This document shows positions 18,066-26,189 of a DNA stretch of 64,000 bases, piece by piece. Both the position numbers and the translations under genes were made by a program. Position 1 is the first letter of the stretch; every line of letters begins with the position of its first letter. Below the pieces are notes generated by a model that saw only the letters and a program-made list of their open reading frames with translations, was not told where the DNA came from and did not search any database. The stretch covers positions 1,900,859-1,964,858 of the forward strand of contig OX638294.1 of assembly GCA_951812325.1 (NCBI GenBank). The letters run 5' to 3'. Source of the DNA: an uncultured Thermoanaerobaculia bacterium. GTDB lineage: Bacteria > Acidobacteriota > Thermoanaerobaculia > Multivoradales > Multivoraceae.

Positions 18066-18442
18066 CAATCGCGTACGTAGACAGTTCCCTGCTCGTCGCC
18101 GTCGCCCTTGGCGAAGAAGAGCACCAGCGGCACGTCTCCCGACTTGATGGCGCCAGGCGCCTCGTATCCTCCAACCTCCTTGAGGCCGAGGTTCGTTCCG
18201 CGCTGACCCGAGAGCGGATCCCGGCCGCGCCAAAGTTGCTGGGACGGATTCAGTGGATCTTCCCCGACCGTGTCCTGACCCGTGAGATCGAACGGGTTCT
18301 CGGAGCCGGTCGCCTGCGCGGCGCCGATCTCTGGCATGTGGCGACCGCGCTCTATCTGGAGCCCAGCCCAAGCGAGCTGACCTTCCTGACGGCGGACATG
18401 CGCCAGCGGGAAGTCGCCGTCGCTGTCGGCTTTCGGGTGTGA
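18062..18442 (+). CDS. PIN-domain toxin, VapC family
   Basis: A 126-residue PIN-domain ribonuclease. The expected acidic residues are present: the Asp in IAYVDSSLL near the start, the Glu in LLEAEVRSAL, the Asp in RGADLWHVATAL, and the last Asp in LTADMRQREVA. It starts with TTG inside the antitoxin stop codon. VapC toxins usually cleave tRNA or rRNA; the target is unknown here. Confidence 0.85.
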   Translation: MTIAYVDSSLLVAVALGEEEHQRHVSRLDGARRLVSSNLLEAEVRSALTRERIPAAPKLLGRIQWIFPDRVLTREIERVLGAGRLRGADLWHVATALYLEPSPSELTFLTADMRQREVAVAVGFRV

Positions 18443-18596
18443 AGCGCCAACCGGCCCGTCCCGCTGCTACGACACGCGCGAGCACGGGGACCGGGTGGCC
18501 GGCTACATCGGCGCCGGCCGGGTCTTCGCGAGACCGTTGAGCACTGCAGCGAGTGAAACGCCAACCGGACCCACCCACTTGCTACCCTCCGCGCCC

Positions 18597-19586
18597 ATGA
18601 TCAACCAGGTCGCCGAGAAAGTCCTCGACTCGCTCTACCGGGTCGTCGTGCCGCTGCCGCGGAATCCGCTCAGGGAAGTGAACAGCTACGTCCTGACCGG
18701 GGACGACCGCTGGCTCGTCATCGACACCGGAATGAACCGCCCCGAGTGCCGCGAAGCTCTGACCGCGGGACTCGACGAGATCGGCGTGGACCTGGAGAAG
18801 ACCGACTTCCTGGCCACCCACCTGCATGCGGATCACCACGGTCTGATCCCGGAACTTCTGCGGCCGGGGCGTACCGCGTCGATGGGCGCCATCGACGCGG
18901 CGTCAATGGGCCGGGCCCACGGCGGCTGGTCCGAGGCCAGCCCGATGGGGGTCTACTTCAAGCGCAGCGGCTTCCCGCCCGAGGAGCTGGCCGAGTCCTT
19001 CCGGCGCCACCCCGGCGCGCGCTTCGGCGGCCAGACGATCGAGTACGCCCCGCTGTTTGAAGGCGACTTGATCGAAATCGCCGGCTACCGCCTCGAGGTC
19101 ATCGACACGCCGGGTCACACCTTCGGTCACATCTCGCTCTACGACCGGGCCAAGCGCCTCTTCATCGCCGGCGACCACATCCTGGGCGACATCACGCCGA
19201 ACATCCAGGCCTGGGCCGACGACCACAATCCCCTGGGGCTCTACCTGGCCAGCATCGCCAAGGCCGAGGTCCTCGACGTTGACCTGTGCCTCCCCGGCCA
19301 CCGCAGCCTGATCCACGACTTCCAGGGCCGCTGCCGGGAACTTCGCGAGCACCACGAACTCCGCGGTCGGGAAGTCGTCGACATCCTGCGCGACAACGGC
19401 GGACGGAACGCGTACGAGACGGCGGCGCTGATGACCTGGGACATCCGCGCGAAGTCCTGGGACGACTTCCCGATCATGCAGCGCTGGTTCGCCACCGGCG
19501 AGGCGATCGCGCATCTGCGGTGGCTGGAGGACCTCGGAGAGCTGCGACGGGAGGACGCCGGGGAGCGGATTCTCTACAGCGCGTGA
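18597..19586 (+). CDS. MBL-fold metallo-hydrolase
   Basis: A 329-residue metallo-beta-lactamase-fold protein with the zinc motif HLHADH (His75, His77, Asp79, His80). The later ligands lie in VIDTPGHTFGHISLY, LFIAGDH and LCLPGHRSLI. The extended C-terminal helical part (about residues 250-329, REHHELRGREVVDIL) resembles the YflN/LACTB2-like group. The ATG at 18597 is the first codon that gives a normal N-terminus. No ribosome site is obvious. Substrate unknown; not in an operon with the toxin pair beyond shared direction. Confidence 0.85.
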   Translation: MINQVAEKVLDSLYRVVVPLPRNPLREVNSYVLTGDDRWLVIDTGMNRPECREALTAGLDEIGVDLEKTDFLATHLHADHHGLIPELLRPGRTASMGAIDAASMGRAHGGWSEASPMGVYFKRSGFPPEELAESFRRHPGARFGGQTIEYAPLFEGDLIEIAGYRLEVIDTPGHTFGHISLYDRAKRLFIAGDHILGDITPNIQAWADDHNPLGLYLASIAKAEVLDVDLCLPGHRSLIHDFQGRCRELREHHELRGREVVDILRDNGGRNAYETAALMTWDIRAKSWDDFPIMQRWFATGEAIAHLRWLEDLGELRREDAGERILYSA

Positions 19587-19844
19587 GAGTCGACCGGGCT
19601 GCGCTCTCGCCCAGCCACACCGGGGATCTCCACCGGCAGGCAACGACATTTGAAGCCAACCCTCCATGTCCTCCAACCACGCCGCCGGTTCAGGGCGGCG
19701 CAGTGACCCAGCGCCCGCCGTCGGGTCCCGCCACTGCAAGAACGTGCGGATCAGGAGTGCGAAGGCACGGACCAGCGGAAAGGCGCGTCCGAGCTCGGTC
19801 CGGGCGAGGCCTGCGTGGCAGGCCACGGCGCAGCGGCTCGGCGC

Positions 19845-20420
19845 CTACTCGGCCAGAAAAGCGAGATCCTGGCTGGCGCGTTGAACGTCGAACTCCTCCG
19901 GATCGAAGCTCTCGCCCATCCAGTCCTTGACCTCCTCGTGCTCCGAGTGATCCGGATCCTGCAGGATCTCCAGTTTGTCGTAGTAGCCCCAGAGTCCTCC
20001 GGAGTCTTCGGGCGGACAGCGCCGCCTGCCGCCGATGCAGGCCGGGAGCTTGACGGCCGGATCGTGGGGAAGAACCTTCTGCAGCGTGACCCGGTGCTCC
20101 CAGCCATCGCCGAAGTCGTACTCGTACCTGATCCAGTCCTTTTCGCGCTTCAGGAGCTGGCTGATCCGGTATCTGCGCTCGTCGAGACGTCGGGGCATCC
20201 CGGGCAGCGTGAAATCGTCATCCCACTCGCTGGGGACGCTGTAGACCTGCTCGTCCTTGACGAACATGTGGAGGTGGTAGTCGTCCCAACCCATGACCAC
20301 CTGAATGACCTGATGCAGACGATCCAAGGCCATCGAAGGCGGCACGAGAATGCGTCGCCAGATCGGCGGCTTCGAGCCTCTCAGAGCTACACGGAGTTGG
20401 TAGGTCACGCGCTGCGCCAT
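19845..20420 (-). CDS. Plasmid pRiA4b ORF-3 family protein
   Basis: A 191-residue protein with the family's opening (TYQLRVALRGSKPPIWRRILVPPSM), central YEYDFGDGWEHRVTLQKV, and the cysteine-containing CIGGRRRCPPEDSGG segment. The family is carried on plasmids, IS elements and in many chromosomes as a cargo gene; its function is unknown. Its placement at the left edge of the decayed zone fits mobile cargo. The 258 bases to its right-hand neighbour (19587-19844) show no supportable gene. Confidence 0.85.
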   Translation of the reverse strand: MAQRVTYQLRVALRGSKPPIWRRILVPPSMALDRLHQVIQVVMGWDDYHLHMFVKDEQVYSVPSEWDDDFTLPGMPRRLDERRYRISQLLKREKDWIRYEYDFGDGWEHRVTLQKVLPHDPAVKLPACIGGRRRCPPEDSGGLWGYYDKLEILQDPDHSEHEEVKDWMGESFDPEEFDVQRASQDLAFLAE

Positions 20421-20594
20421 GTTGCAACCTCAATTCTCTCAGTTTCCGGGCCTCCGGACAACTCGCTCGCCAGAGCTCTGTCTGTCCCGCAGTTTCCCCG
20501 ATCTCACGCCAGACATCGCGGTCGCATGTACTGGACGCTGCCTCTACGTTGGCCGGTGGCAGCTGCATTCACACCCGCGGGACGAATTCCCGAG

Positions 20595-21010
20595 CTACAG
20601 CGTTCCCCGAACGCCGGAGAGTCCGCCAACCATGCGAGCCGCGCTGTCCGCTTCTTCCATGCGATTGGTCAGGTTCCTGAAGGCGTTGAGCGTGCCCTTG
20701 ATCGATACGGCCACACACGGGCCGATACCTGGCTTGCTGACTACGACATCCACATCCTTCGTCTTCAAGCCTCCCAGCACCGTCAACTCGCCTCCCGCCG
20801 CGCTCTCCGGGTCGTGAACCAGCACATGGCCGCCACGCGAGCGGCGCACCGAGAAGGGCGGTCGCGGAACGATATCGTCCTCGGGTGAAAGCCGCCTTCA
20901 ACCACGAGGCGGCAAGCGGTGTACCAGTGCAAGGGGCGGATGTGGGCTTGGCTCTGGGACTTCCCGGGCACGGAGACAAACGCGTCGAGAGCCTCGGTGA
21001 GACCGATCCA
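20595..21010 (-). pseudogene. Frameshifted, truncated restriction-endonuclease-like gene (copy 1)
   Basis: Two frames must be joined. About 20870-21010 encodes EALDAFVSVPGKSQSQAHI and WYTACRLVVEGGFHP. From about 20850 leftward another frame continues MRRSRGGHVLVHDPESAAGG, LKTKDVDVVVSKPGIGPCVA and VSIKGTLNAFRNLTNRMEEA. Only about 130 residues survive before the sequence degenerates. The DVDVVVS...VSIKGT pattern resembles a nuclease core (D...x-K). It lies just downstream of the methyltransferase remnant, as a type II R gene would. I recognise it by pattern only. Confidence 0.5.
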
Positions 21011-21029
21011 GCGACAACGGTTCGCCTGT

Positions 21030-21605
21030 CTAGCCACGATGCCGCCATCGGCGCAGGATATCGACGCCTTCCTGAAGGTTGCGTTCGTCGTCGGCCTCGA
21101 TATCACCGTTCAGGCTGACCAGCACGTTGAGGGCCTCGCGCGGCTCGAGTTTCAGCACACCGCCACCCAACGGGTGGCCCTCTATCTCGCAGCTGAGACG
21201 GGTCAGAGTCGTCTCCCACCGCCGGCGGAGCTGAGACGCAGTTACGCCTCTGTCCTTCAGCCGGACGCCGTGTACAGCGTTGGTACAGGTGCAGCGGGCC
21301 GCGTTCTCGACGAGGGCTGGCCCCTCGCCACTCATGTACGAGAGAAAAAGGTCGGGCACGGACACATGGGGCACCGCGTACCAGGGAGTTCAAATGCGAC
21401 ACTTGTAGCGTTTCCGGACCTCGACACCGCGAGGCGAATCCAGGTACCGGCTGACCGCATCGGACAACGGCGTCTCGGGGCCGAGCTTGAGCAGGAAAGT
21501 TCGGTCGATCGTCCGTTCGCCAGGCTGCGGTCGGGGCAAATTTCCTGCCATGCTTCGCTTCCTTCGGGTCACGGTCGCGTGTCCGACTCCCGCTCGTTGG
21601 GACAC
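21030..21605 (-). pseudogene. C-terminal remnant of an adenine-type DNA methyltransferase with an in-frame stop
   Basis: The frame reads DRTFLLKLGPETPLSDAV, then RKRYKCRI, a TGA at 21390-21392, then TPWYAVPHVSVPDLFLSYMS and CTCTNAVHGVRLK. It ends VDILRRWRHRG. The KRYKCRxRxPWYxVP and NxVHxVxLK pattern is that of the C-terminus of type II N6-adenine methyltransferases. CGA-to-TGA is the simplest explanation of the stop. The catalytic N-terminal domain is absent. Upstream it runs into a 46-base repeat also found at the start of the big membrane-protein gene. Confidence 0.6.
21541..21586. repeat. Direct repeat, left copy
   Basis: 46 bases starting TTTCCTGCCATGCTTCGCTT and ending GCGTGTCCGA. A 47-base copy with a few changes lies at 24284-24330, so the pair brackets the large membrane-protein gene. 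Confidence 0.7.
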
Positions 21606-21615
21606 CTGTATCGTG

Positions 21616-21718
21616 GGCGTATGTTCAGTTTATCGTGGGCGCATGTTCATTCGGCGCACACAAACCCGGCGCACCCAGGACGGACAGCCCTGGTTCTTCC
21701 ATCGCCTGAACATACGCC
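21616..21718 (+). mobile_element. IS1634-like transposase start with inverted repeat (remnant)
   Basis: An ATG at 21643 opens a short frame, MFIRRTQTRRTQDGQPWFFH, that matches the typical N-terminus of IS1634-family (IS4-like) transposases, which begin MF(V/I)RRTRT...DG.PY. It stops resembling a transposase after about 25 residues. A 13-base inverted repeat (GGCGTATGTTCAG / CTGAACATACGCC) frames it at 21616-21628 and 21706-21718. The 17-base unit ATCGTGGGCGyATGTTC is present twice in tandem. Probably a deletion derivative of an insertion sequence. Confidence 0.4.
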
Positions 21719-21732
21719 GTTTCCTTCGGGGG

Positions 21733-24294
21733 TCAGTTCTCGATCTCGCCGGGGGTCCGGGCTTCGGCGTCGCTCCCGGCCTCCACTTCACCGTCTTGTC
21801 GTCCGGGGGCCTCTTGGGACGTGACGGTCACGCTGACCGTCGGCGCAACGGCGATTGGCGGAAGCCCTTCGACCCCATCGGCAATCAGCCGCAGCCCGGC
21901 GGTGATCGTCCCGTTCCCGGGCGCGCAGCCGTGGACGGCAAAGGACTCGGTGTGCGACGTGCGGCCGCTGAAGACGGCCGAAGTTCGGTCTGCCGCGCGC
22001 CGCGTACAGTCGCTTCGCGCGCCGAGATGGTCGTTGTACACCACCCGGATCAGATGCTGGCGGGTCGGGTCGAGATTCACCGCCTGCACCGCGACTTGAG
22101 CCTGTGCGCCCGCTTCGAGCGCGGTCGGCGCGTCGATCAGCTCGACCGACGGCCTCGGTGGAATGTCGAGAGATGTCGCAGCCCGCCAGGTATCGCCGAT
22201 ATCGGGGATGTACTGGCCGAATTCGAGACGGCGAATGCCGTACGACGGCCAAGAGCGCCAGAGCCAGCAACGGTCGCCGTCGAACGCGCCGCGCCGTTCG
22301 AACGACAGATCGAACTGATTGAAGCCGAATAACCGCCGACCTTCATGAAGGTCCGACTGGCGCGTCGGAGTCGCCTTCCCGAAGAATGGCCGCCTGACAT
22401 CCGCCGGCGCGCACCGATCCTTCACCAGCACGAGCGTGTCATCGGTCACGTACAGGTCGAAGCGGGCACGCAGGACCGGTTCGTTCGTCTCGACGATGCG
22501 AACCACGGCCTCCGGTATCGCACGGCGGACCACCATGCGCAGGTCCACGTTACGCGGCGGCGAGCCGGCGGGGCCATCCCAGGCCGCCCGGTCATAAAGG
22601 AACACCCGCCGCGTGTCCGGCGTAAGCAGGGCGTGTTGCTTTTCCGGCTCGCGGCGGTTGGTGAGGATGAAGTCCGCCAGCGGCCGCCGGTCCGCCTCGT
22701 CTCGGTAGCCGATTCGGCTGCCCGCGAGGTAATAGTCAATCGCGGACCTCGCTAGCGCGATCTCGTCAGAGTCCTGCGCCATGATGTCGCGCCCGAGGAT
22801 TCCATGGAGGTCGCCCCAGCCCAACACGAAGACGCCCTTGCCGGCCGTCAACGGACGGATCGCCTTGAAGTCCGCCATCACCTCCGCGGAAAGGTCGGTC
22901 CGCTCAGGGTCATGGCCCACGCCACTCAGGCGACCCGTCGATCCGAGGAAGACGACCAGCGTCACCGCGACCGCCACGGCGCGGCGAGTCGAGGACGCGC
23001 CGAGCAGGTGCGACAGCGCCGCCGACCACAAGACCAGCGGAATCCCGAGATGGAAGAGGCTCTGGAAGTCGTGCGCAAAAGCGTAATGGCGCATCGGGAG
23101 TGTCCAGCACAGACCGGAGACCGCGAGTGCTGCCAGCACAGGCCGGCGCCGGGCGGCGATCAGGCTCGCCACGCCCGCGCCGGCGCCGACCGCCACGAGC
23201 CACGCCGAGGACTGATCGACTTTCCCGGCGACCAGCAAGGGCAGCGACATTCCGCCGATGCGCGCGGCCTGTTGTTTCAGGTACGGCCACCACGCCAGGT
23301 AATCCGCATAGGCCGCATACGCTCCTGGCACTGGATTGAGGCCGAAGCGCCACAGCATCCGTTTGACAGTCGGAACCTCTGTCCACAGCAACTCCCCGCC
23401 GAAGGCACGGTATTCGTTGGCGAGGTTGAGTCCGAGAACGAGCATGCCGAACAGGAGCGTCACGACGCCGAGCACCACATGCCGGCCGCACAGCACCGCC
23501 GCCACGGCGCGGACCGCCTCCTGGAGGCTGCCCCACGGCGCACGCCGTCGAAGCACGTCCACGGCGCCGAACACAATGAACGGCAGCAGCAGGGCGTACA
23601 CCTGCCAGCCCAGGAGCAGCGCCGCGCACGACTTGACGACCAATTGCCGGAAGCGGCCTTCCTGGACGAACACGACGATGCCGTGAAAGGTCAGCAGCAC
23701 CCCGAACAGGGTCGGCACATCGTTGAAGATCATGTCGCTGTAGTAGAGCGCGTACCAGGACGAGCAGGAGAGCAGCACCGCCGCCAGCGCGGCCCACGGG
23801 TCGAACAGCCGGCGCAGCGAGAGGTAGGCGGCTACAGCCGCCGCCGCGAAGAACAACAGCATCAGCACCCGGGCGGCGAGTATCTGCGAGGAGGTAGAGT
23901 CAAATGGCGCAATGGCCAGCGCGATCAACGCCGTCGAACCCATCGGGAACCGGTTGTAGAGGACGTACCCGGAGTCCATCTCCGGGTCGAGCGTCTGGCG
24001 TTCGAACATCAGAAAGGCGTGGTCCGGCGAGAAGTTGGCGGCCAGCGCCAAACCGTGCGACGACAGCCAGTCGTGATGGCCGGGCCGGTAGAAATGACTC
24101 CGGTCGTGGCCGAAGACGAACACCGCCGTCATCGCCGCCAGCAGAATCAGCCAGGGCGCGAGCGGACGGACGAACCCATGTGTCAGGCCACCTGGGTCAG
24201 GCCCGCGGCGGCTCCATGCGCCCGAATCCGGCCGGCCGGCGAGGCGCACATCCGCCGACGGCCTGTTACGGCCGGTCGGTCGGTTTCCTGCCAT
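21733..24294 (-). CDS. Large membrane protein, glycosyltransferase-like (GT39/ArnT-like topology), function uncertain
   Basis: An 853-residue protein. Residues about 45-460 contain roughly ten hydrophobic segments (for example PLAPWLILLAAMTAVFVFG and VLMLLFFAAAAVAAYLSL). The first large loop carries HHDWLSSHGLALAANFSPDH, which recalls the acidic loop of GT-C glycosyltransferases. The remaining 390 residues are soluble, probably periplasmic, ending in a beta-rich Ala/Val domain. I do not recognise a specific family. The ATG lies inside the right direct repeat. A later start nearer GFVRPLAPWLI is possible, because residues 1-40 look like read-through. Isolated, flanked by R-M debris on both sides. 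Confidence 0.6.
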   Translation of the reverse strand: MAGNRPTGRNRPSADVRLAGRPDSGAWSRRGPDPGGLTHGFVRPLAPWLILLAAMTAVFVFGHDRSHFYRPGHHDWLSSHGLALAANFSPDHAFLMFERQTLDPEMDSGYVLYNRFPMGSTALIALAIAPFDSTSSQILAARVLMLLFFAAAAVAAYLSLRRLFDPWAALAAVLLSCSSWYALYYSDMIFNDVPTLFGVLLTFHGIVVFVQEGRFRQLVVKSCAALLLGWQVYALLLPFIVFGAVDVLRRRAPWGSLQEAVRAVAAVLCGRHVVLGVVTLLFGMLVLGLNLANEYRAFGGELLWTEVPTVKRMLWRFGLNPVPGAYAAYADYLAWWPYLKQQAARIGGMSLPLLVAGKVDQSSAWLVAVGAGAGVASLIAARRRPVLAALAVSGLCWTLPMRHYAFAHDFQSLFHLGIPLVLWSAALSHLLGASSTRRAVAVAVTLVVFLGSTGRLSGVGHDPERTDLSAEVMADFKAIRPLTAGKGVFVLGWGDLHGILGRDIMAQDSDEIALARSAIDYYLAGSRIGYRDEADRRPLADFILTNRREPEKQHALLTPDTRRVFLYDRAAWDGPAGSPPRNVDLRMVVRRAIPEAVVRIVETNEPVLRARFDLYVTDDTLVLVKDRCAPADVRRPFFGKATPTRQSDLHEGRRLFGFNQFDLSFERRGAFDGDRCWLWRSWPSYGIRRLEFGQYIPDIGDTWRAATSLDIPPRPSVELIDAPTALEAGAQAQVAVQAVNLDPTRQHLIRVVYNDHLGARSDCTRRAADRTSAVFSGRTSHTESFAVHGCAPGNGTITAGLRLIADGVEGLPPIAVAPTVSVTVTSQEAPGRQDGEVEAGSDAEARTPGEIEN

Positions 24295-24330
24295 GCTTCG
24301 CTTCAGTCGGGGTCACCGTCGCGTGTCCGA
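24284..24330. repeat. Direct repeat, right copy
   Basis: Partner of 21541-21586. It contains the proposed start codon of the membrane-protein gene. Confidence 0.7.
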
Positions 24331-24433
24331 TCGTTGGTTGCAGGCACGACGACAACGCCGGTCATGGCGACAAGCCAGCAGGGAGGCTCTCAGAGCCTTG
24401 TTGTCGGATTTCCCCTTCCACAGCAAGAGCGTC

Positions 24434-24507
24434 CCCTGAAGGCGTTGAGCGTGCCCCTTGATCGACACGGCCACACACGGGCCGATTCCTCGCTTGCTGA
24501 CTACGAC
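24434..24507 (-). pseudogene. Second, shorter copy of the restriction-endonuclease-like fragment
   Basis: About 74 bases nearly identical to 20676-20748. It encodes VVSKRGIGPCVAVSIKG in place of VVSKPGIGPCVAVSIKG. One extra G then shifts the frame. It shows that the nuclease gene was duplicated or split when the membrane-protein gene arrived. Confidence 0.6.
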
Positions 24508-24622
24508 GACCGCCACCCGCAGAGACGCGCGGGCAACGGTCCTGCGCGCGAGCCGAGAATACATGGTCCCGCGCCGCCCAGCGGAGGCGGATATCCGGCT
24601 GGCTCGCGGCCAGCTGTCGACG

Positions 24623-25232
24623 TCACTCCGCCCTGCCGAGCGTCCCCTCCACGGTCGTCTCCATCGACATGGACATGGACATCGAGGAGCCGCCAGCGGG
24701 CTGAATTTCCGCCTGAGGCATCTCCATGACCATGTCGGTCTCCATCGTCATGTTCATGCTGTAGGCAGAGGCCAGCCCGGTCGCCTCGTCAAGCTCGTAC
24801 GAGCCTTCCAGCGCGCCGGACAGGTTCTCGAATCGCATCTCCAGGCCCGGGATGCCTTGGTGCGCCCGGGAACTCGAACCCGGCATCCTCCGCTCCGGAT
24901 ACCGTCGCCGTGGCCTCGACCGACGCCAAGCCGTCGCTTCGGTCGGTCAGCGTGTACGTCGTTTCGACTTCGATGCCAAGTGCGCTCAACGAGTCCGTCC
25001 AGGCGTCTCCGACGGCTACGGGGCGATCGGGCATTGAGAGACCGGACCGCCCGGTCATCTGCTTCACCTGGTCCTCCCCGAAGTTCCCTTCGAGGAACTG
25101 GCTCACCATGGCGCGAAGCTCGTCCGGCGCCTCCAGCCGGTCCATCATCGCCTCCATCATCGCCTCGAACCCCTCGAACTCGACGATCTCGCCACCACGG
25201 GTCATCACCATCGTGAACGTCACGCCGACCAT
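24623..25232 (-). pseudogene. Frameshifted secreted-protein remnant, DUF6263-like
   Basis: From an ATG at 25232 one frame reads VGVTFTMVMTRGGEIVEFEG, EAMMEAMMDRLEAPDELRAM, then PVAVGDAWTDSL and ASVEATATVSGAEDAGFEF. It then loses the frame near 24870 and continues in another: HQGIPGLEMRFENLSGALEG up to a Met-rich tail (METDMVMEMPQ, SMSMSMSMETT). The layout resembles DUF6263 family exported proteins lacking their N-terminal half and signal peptide. It lies immediately after a VapC gene. Family assignment is tentative. Confidence 0.5.
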
Positions 25233-25246
25233 CACCTCGGCGCCGC

Positions 25247-25621
25247 CTAGACGAAGTCGAGTCCCGGAATGTCCCGGAAGTCCTCCTGGTTCAGGGTCCA
25301 GATGGCGGCTTCGTGAAGCTGGGCGCAGGCGGCAATCGCGATGTCCGACGCGCGTCCGCGAGCCAGTCCCACCGCGCCATGAATCATCGCGGCCCGAGCG
25401 GCTGCCTCCGCGTCGAACGGAACGACGGCTGCCGACGGGAGTAGTTGCTCCTGTGCGTCCAGTTCCTCGGTTGTCCGAGGACCGCGCAGCCACTCGTACA
25501 GCACGGGGCTCGACACATTGAGTCGGTGACCCTGCTCCACCAATGCGTACAGGTCGTCGAACGCGTCTCGGGGGCCCGAGAGCGCCGCAATGAGCGCCGA
25601 AGTATCCAGGTGGACGATCAA
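25247..25621 (-). CDS. PIN-domain toxin, VapC family (second pair)
   Basis: A 124-residue PIN ribonuclease: MIVHLDTSALIAAL with the first Asp, YEWLRG with the Glu, and RGRASDIAIAACAQL and WTLNQEDFRDIPGL with the remaining acids. Its ATG overlaps the antitoxin TGA (ATGA). The 'LNxxDFxxIPGLxF' ending is typical of VapC. Target RNA unknown. Confidence 0.87.
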   Translation of the reverse strand: MIVHLDTSALIAALSGPRDAFDDLYALVEQGHRLNVSSPVLYEWLRGPRTTEELDAQEQLLPSAAVVPFDAEAAARAAMIHGAVGLARGRASDIAIAACAQLHEAAIWTLNQEDFRDIPGLDFV

Positions 25622-25896
25622 TCCTCGGCGCCGAACCAGCCTTCGCGCCGGGACGCGCGAACTTCGTCGATCTCGGCCTGGACGGCCTCGCGTGTGCGCT
25701 CGACCGGCGCCTGACGCAGGTTCTCCAGAACGCCGAGCATGCGCAGACGCTCGCCTTCACTCAGTCGATTTGCCCGCGCCACGCAGTCGGCAACCGCTTC
25801 CCGCACGATCTGGCTTTGCGGCTTGCCGAACCGAAGCGCGGCCCCGCGAATCCGACGGAGGGTCTCGTCGTCAAGAGAACAGGTGGCCTTTGCCAT
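25618..25896 (-). CDS. Ribbon-helix-helix antitoxin
   Basis: A 92-residue protein with an RHH N-terminus (KATCSLDDETLRRIRGAAL and SQIVREAVADCV), then a charged helical tail that would bind the toxin. It is the first gene of the pair and probably represses it through the palindrome just upstream. Confidence 0.83.
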   Translation of the reverse strand: MAKATCSLDDETLRRIRGAALRFGKPQSQIVREAVADCVARANRLSEGERLRMLGVLENLRQAPVERTREAVQAEIDEVRASRREGWFGAED

Positions 25897-25901
25897 AATG
25901 G

Positions 25902-25913
25902 GGCAATATTGCC
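25902..25913. promoter_or_regulatory. 12-bp perfect palindrome abutting the RHH antitoxin start (candidate operator)
   Basis: GGCAATATTGCC lies 5 bases upstream of the antitoxin start codon and is markedly AT-rich compared with its surroundings. RHH antitoxins bind such short inverted repeats. Function inferred from position. Confidence 0.5.
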
Positions 25914-25931
25914 ATACCTCTCAAGGCTCAG

Positions 25932-26015
25932 CATCCAGGCAAGTCCCGAACCCCGGGGCTGTTCATCAGCCACGGCGCCGGCCTGGTGATCGGCAACGGC
26001 GTGCGTCGCTGGTGA
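25932..26015 (+). pseudogene. Scrap of a serine-acetyltransferase-like (left-handed beta-helix) gene
   Basis: A 28-codon frame ending in TGA encodes TPGLFISHGAGLVIGNGV, the signature turn of CysE-like acetyltransferases (HPGARIG..FIxHGxGxVIG). No start codon or rest of the gene is present. Polysaccharide clusters often carry such genes. Low confidence because of length. Confidence 0.3.
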
Positions 26016-26054
26016 GGAACAGCGACAGCCTGGCGAAGGCCGGCCCGAGCACCG

Positions 26055-26145
26055 GCTCCAGGCTGGCGAGCGCCTGCAGCGTGATGTCGCGACCGTTGCA
26101 GTTCAGGACGATTGCGGCGACGCGCGGTGCTCCTTCTCCAGCCAC
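26055..26145 (-). pseudogene. Scrap of a family 2 glycosyltransferase N-terminus
   Basis: From a GTG at 26145 the frame reads RVAAIVLNCNGRDITLQALA, which matches the first strand and helix of GT2 rhamnosyltransferase-like enzymes (VxVVxLNWNGRDxTLxCLxSL). It then loses similarity. Only about 30 residues remain, next to the acetyltransferase scrap. Confidence 0.35.
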
Positions 26146-26189
26146 GCGAGCAGCGTAACGCAGCGGTCGCGGCCGGTAACATCTCCGCC

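Noticed and set aside
19587..19844. Minus-strand reading with LVRAFALLIRTFLQW, possible transposase tail
   Set aside because: The resemblance is weak, no start or domain supports it, and it overlaps normal intergenic sequence; I cannot name a family.
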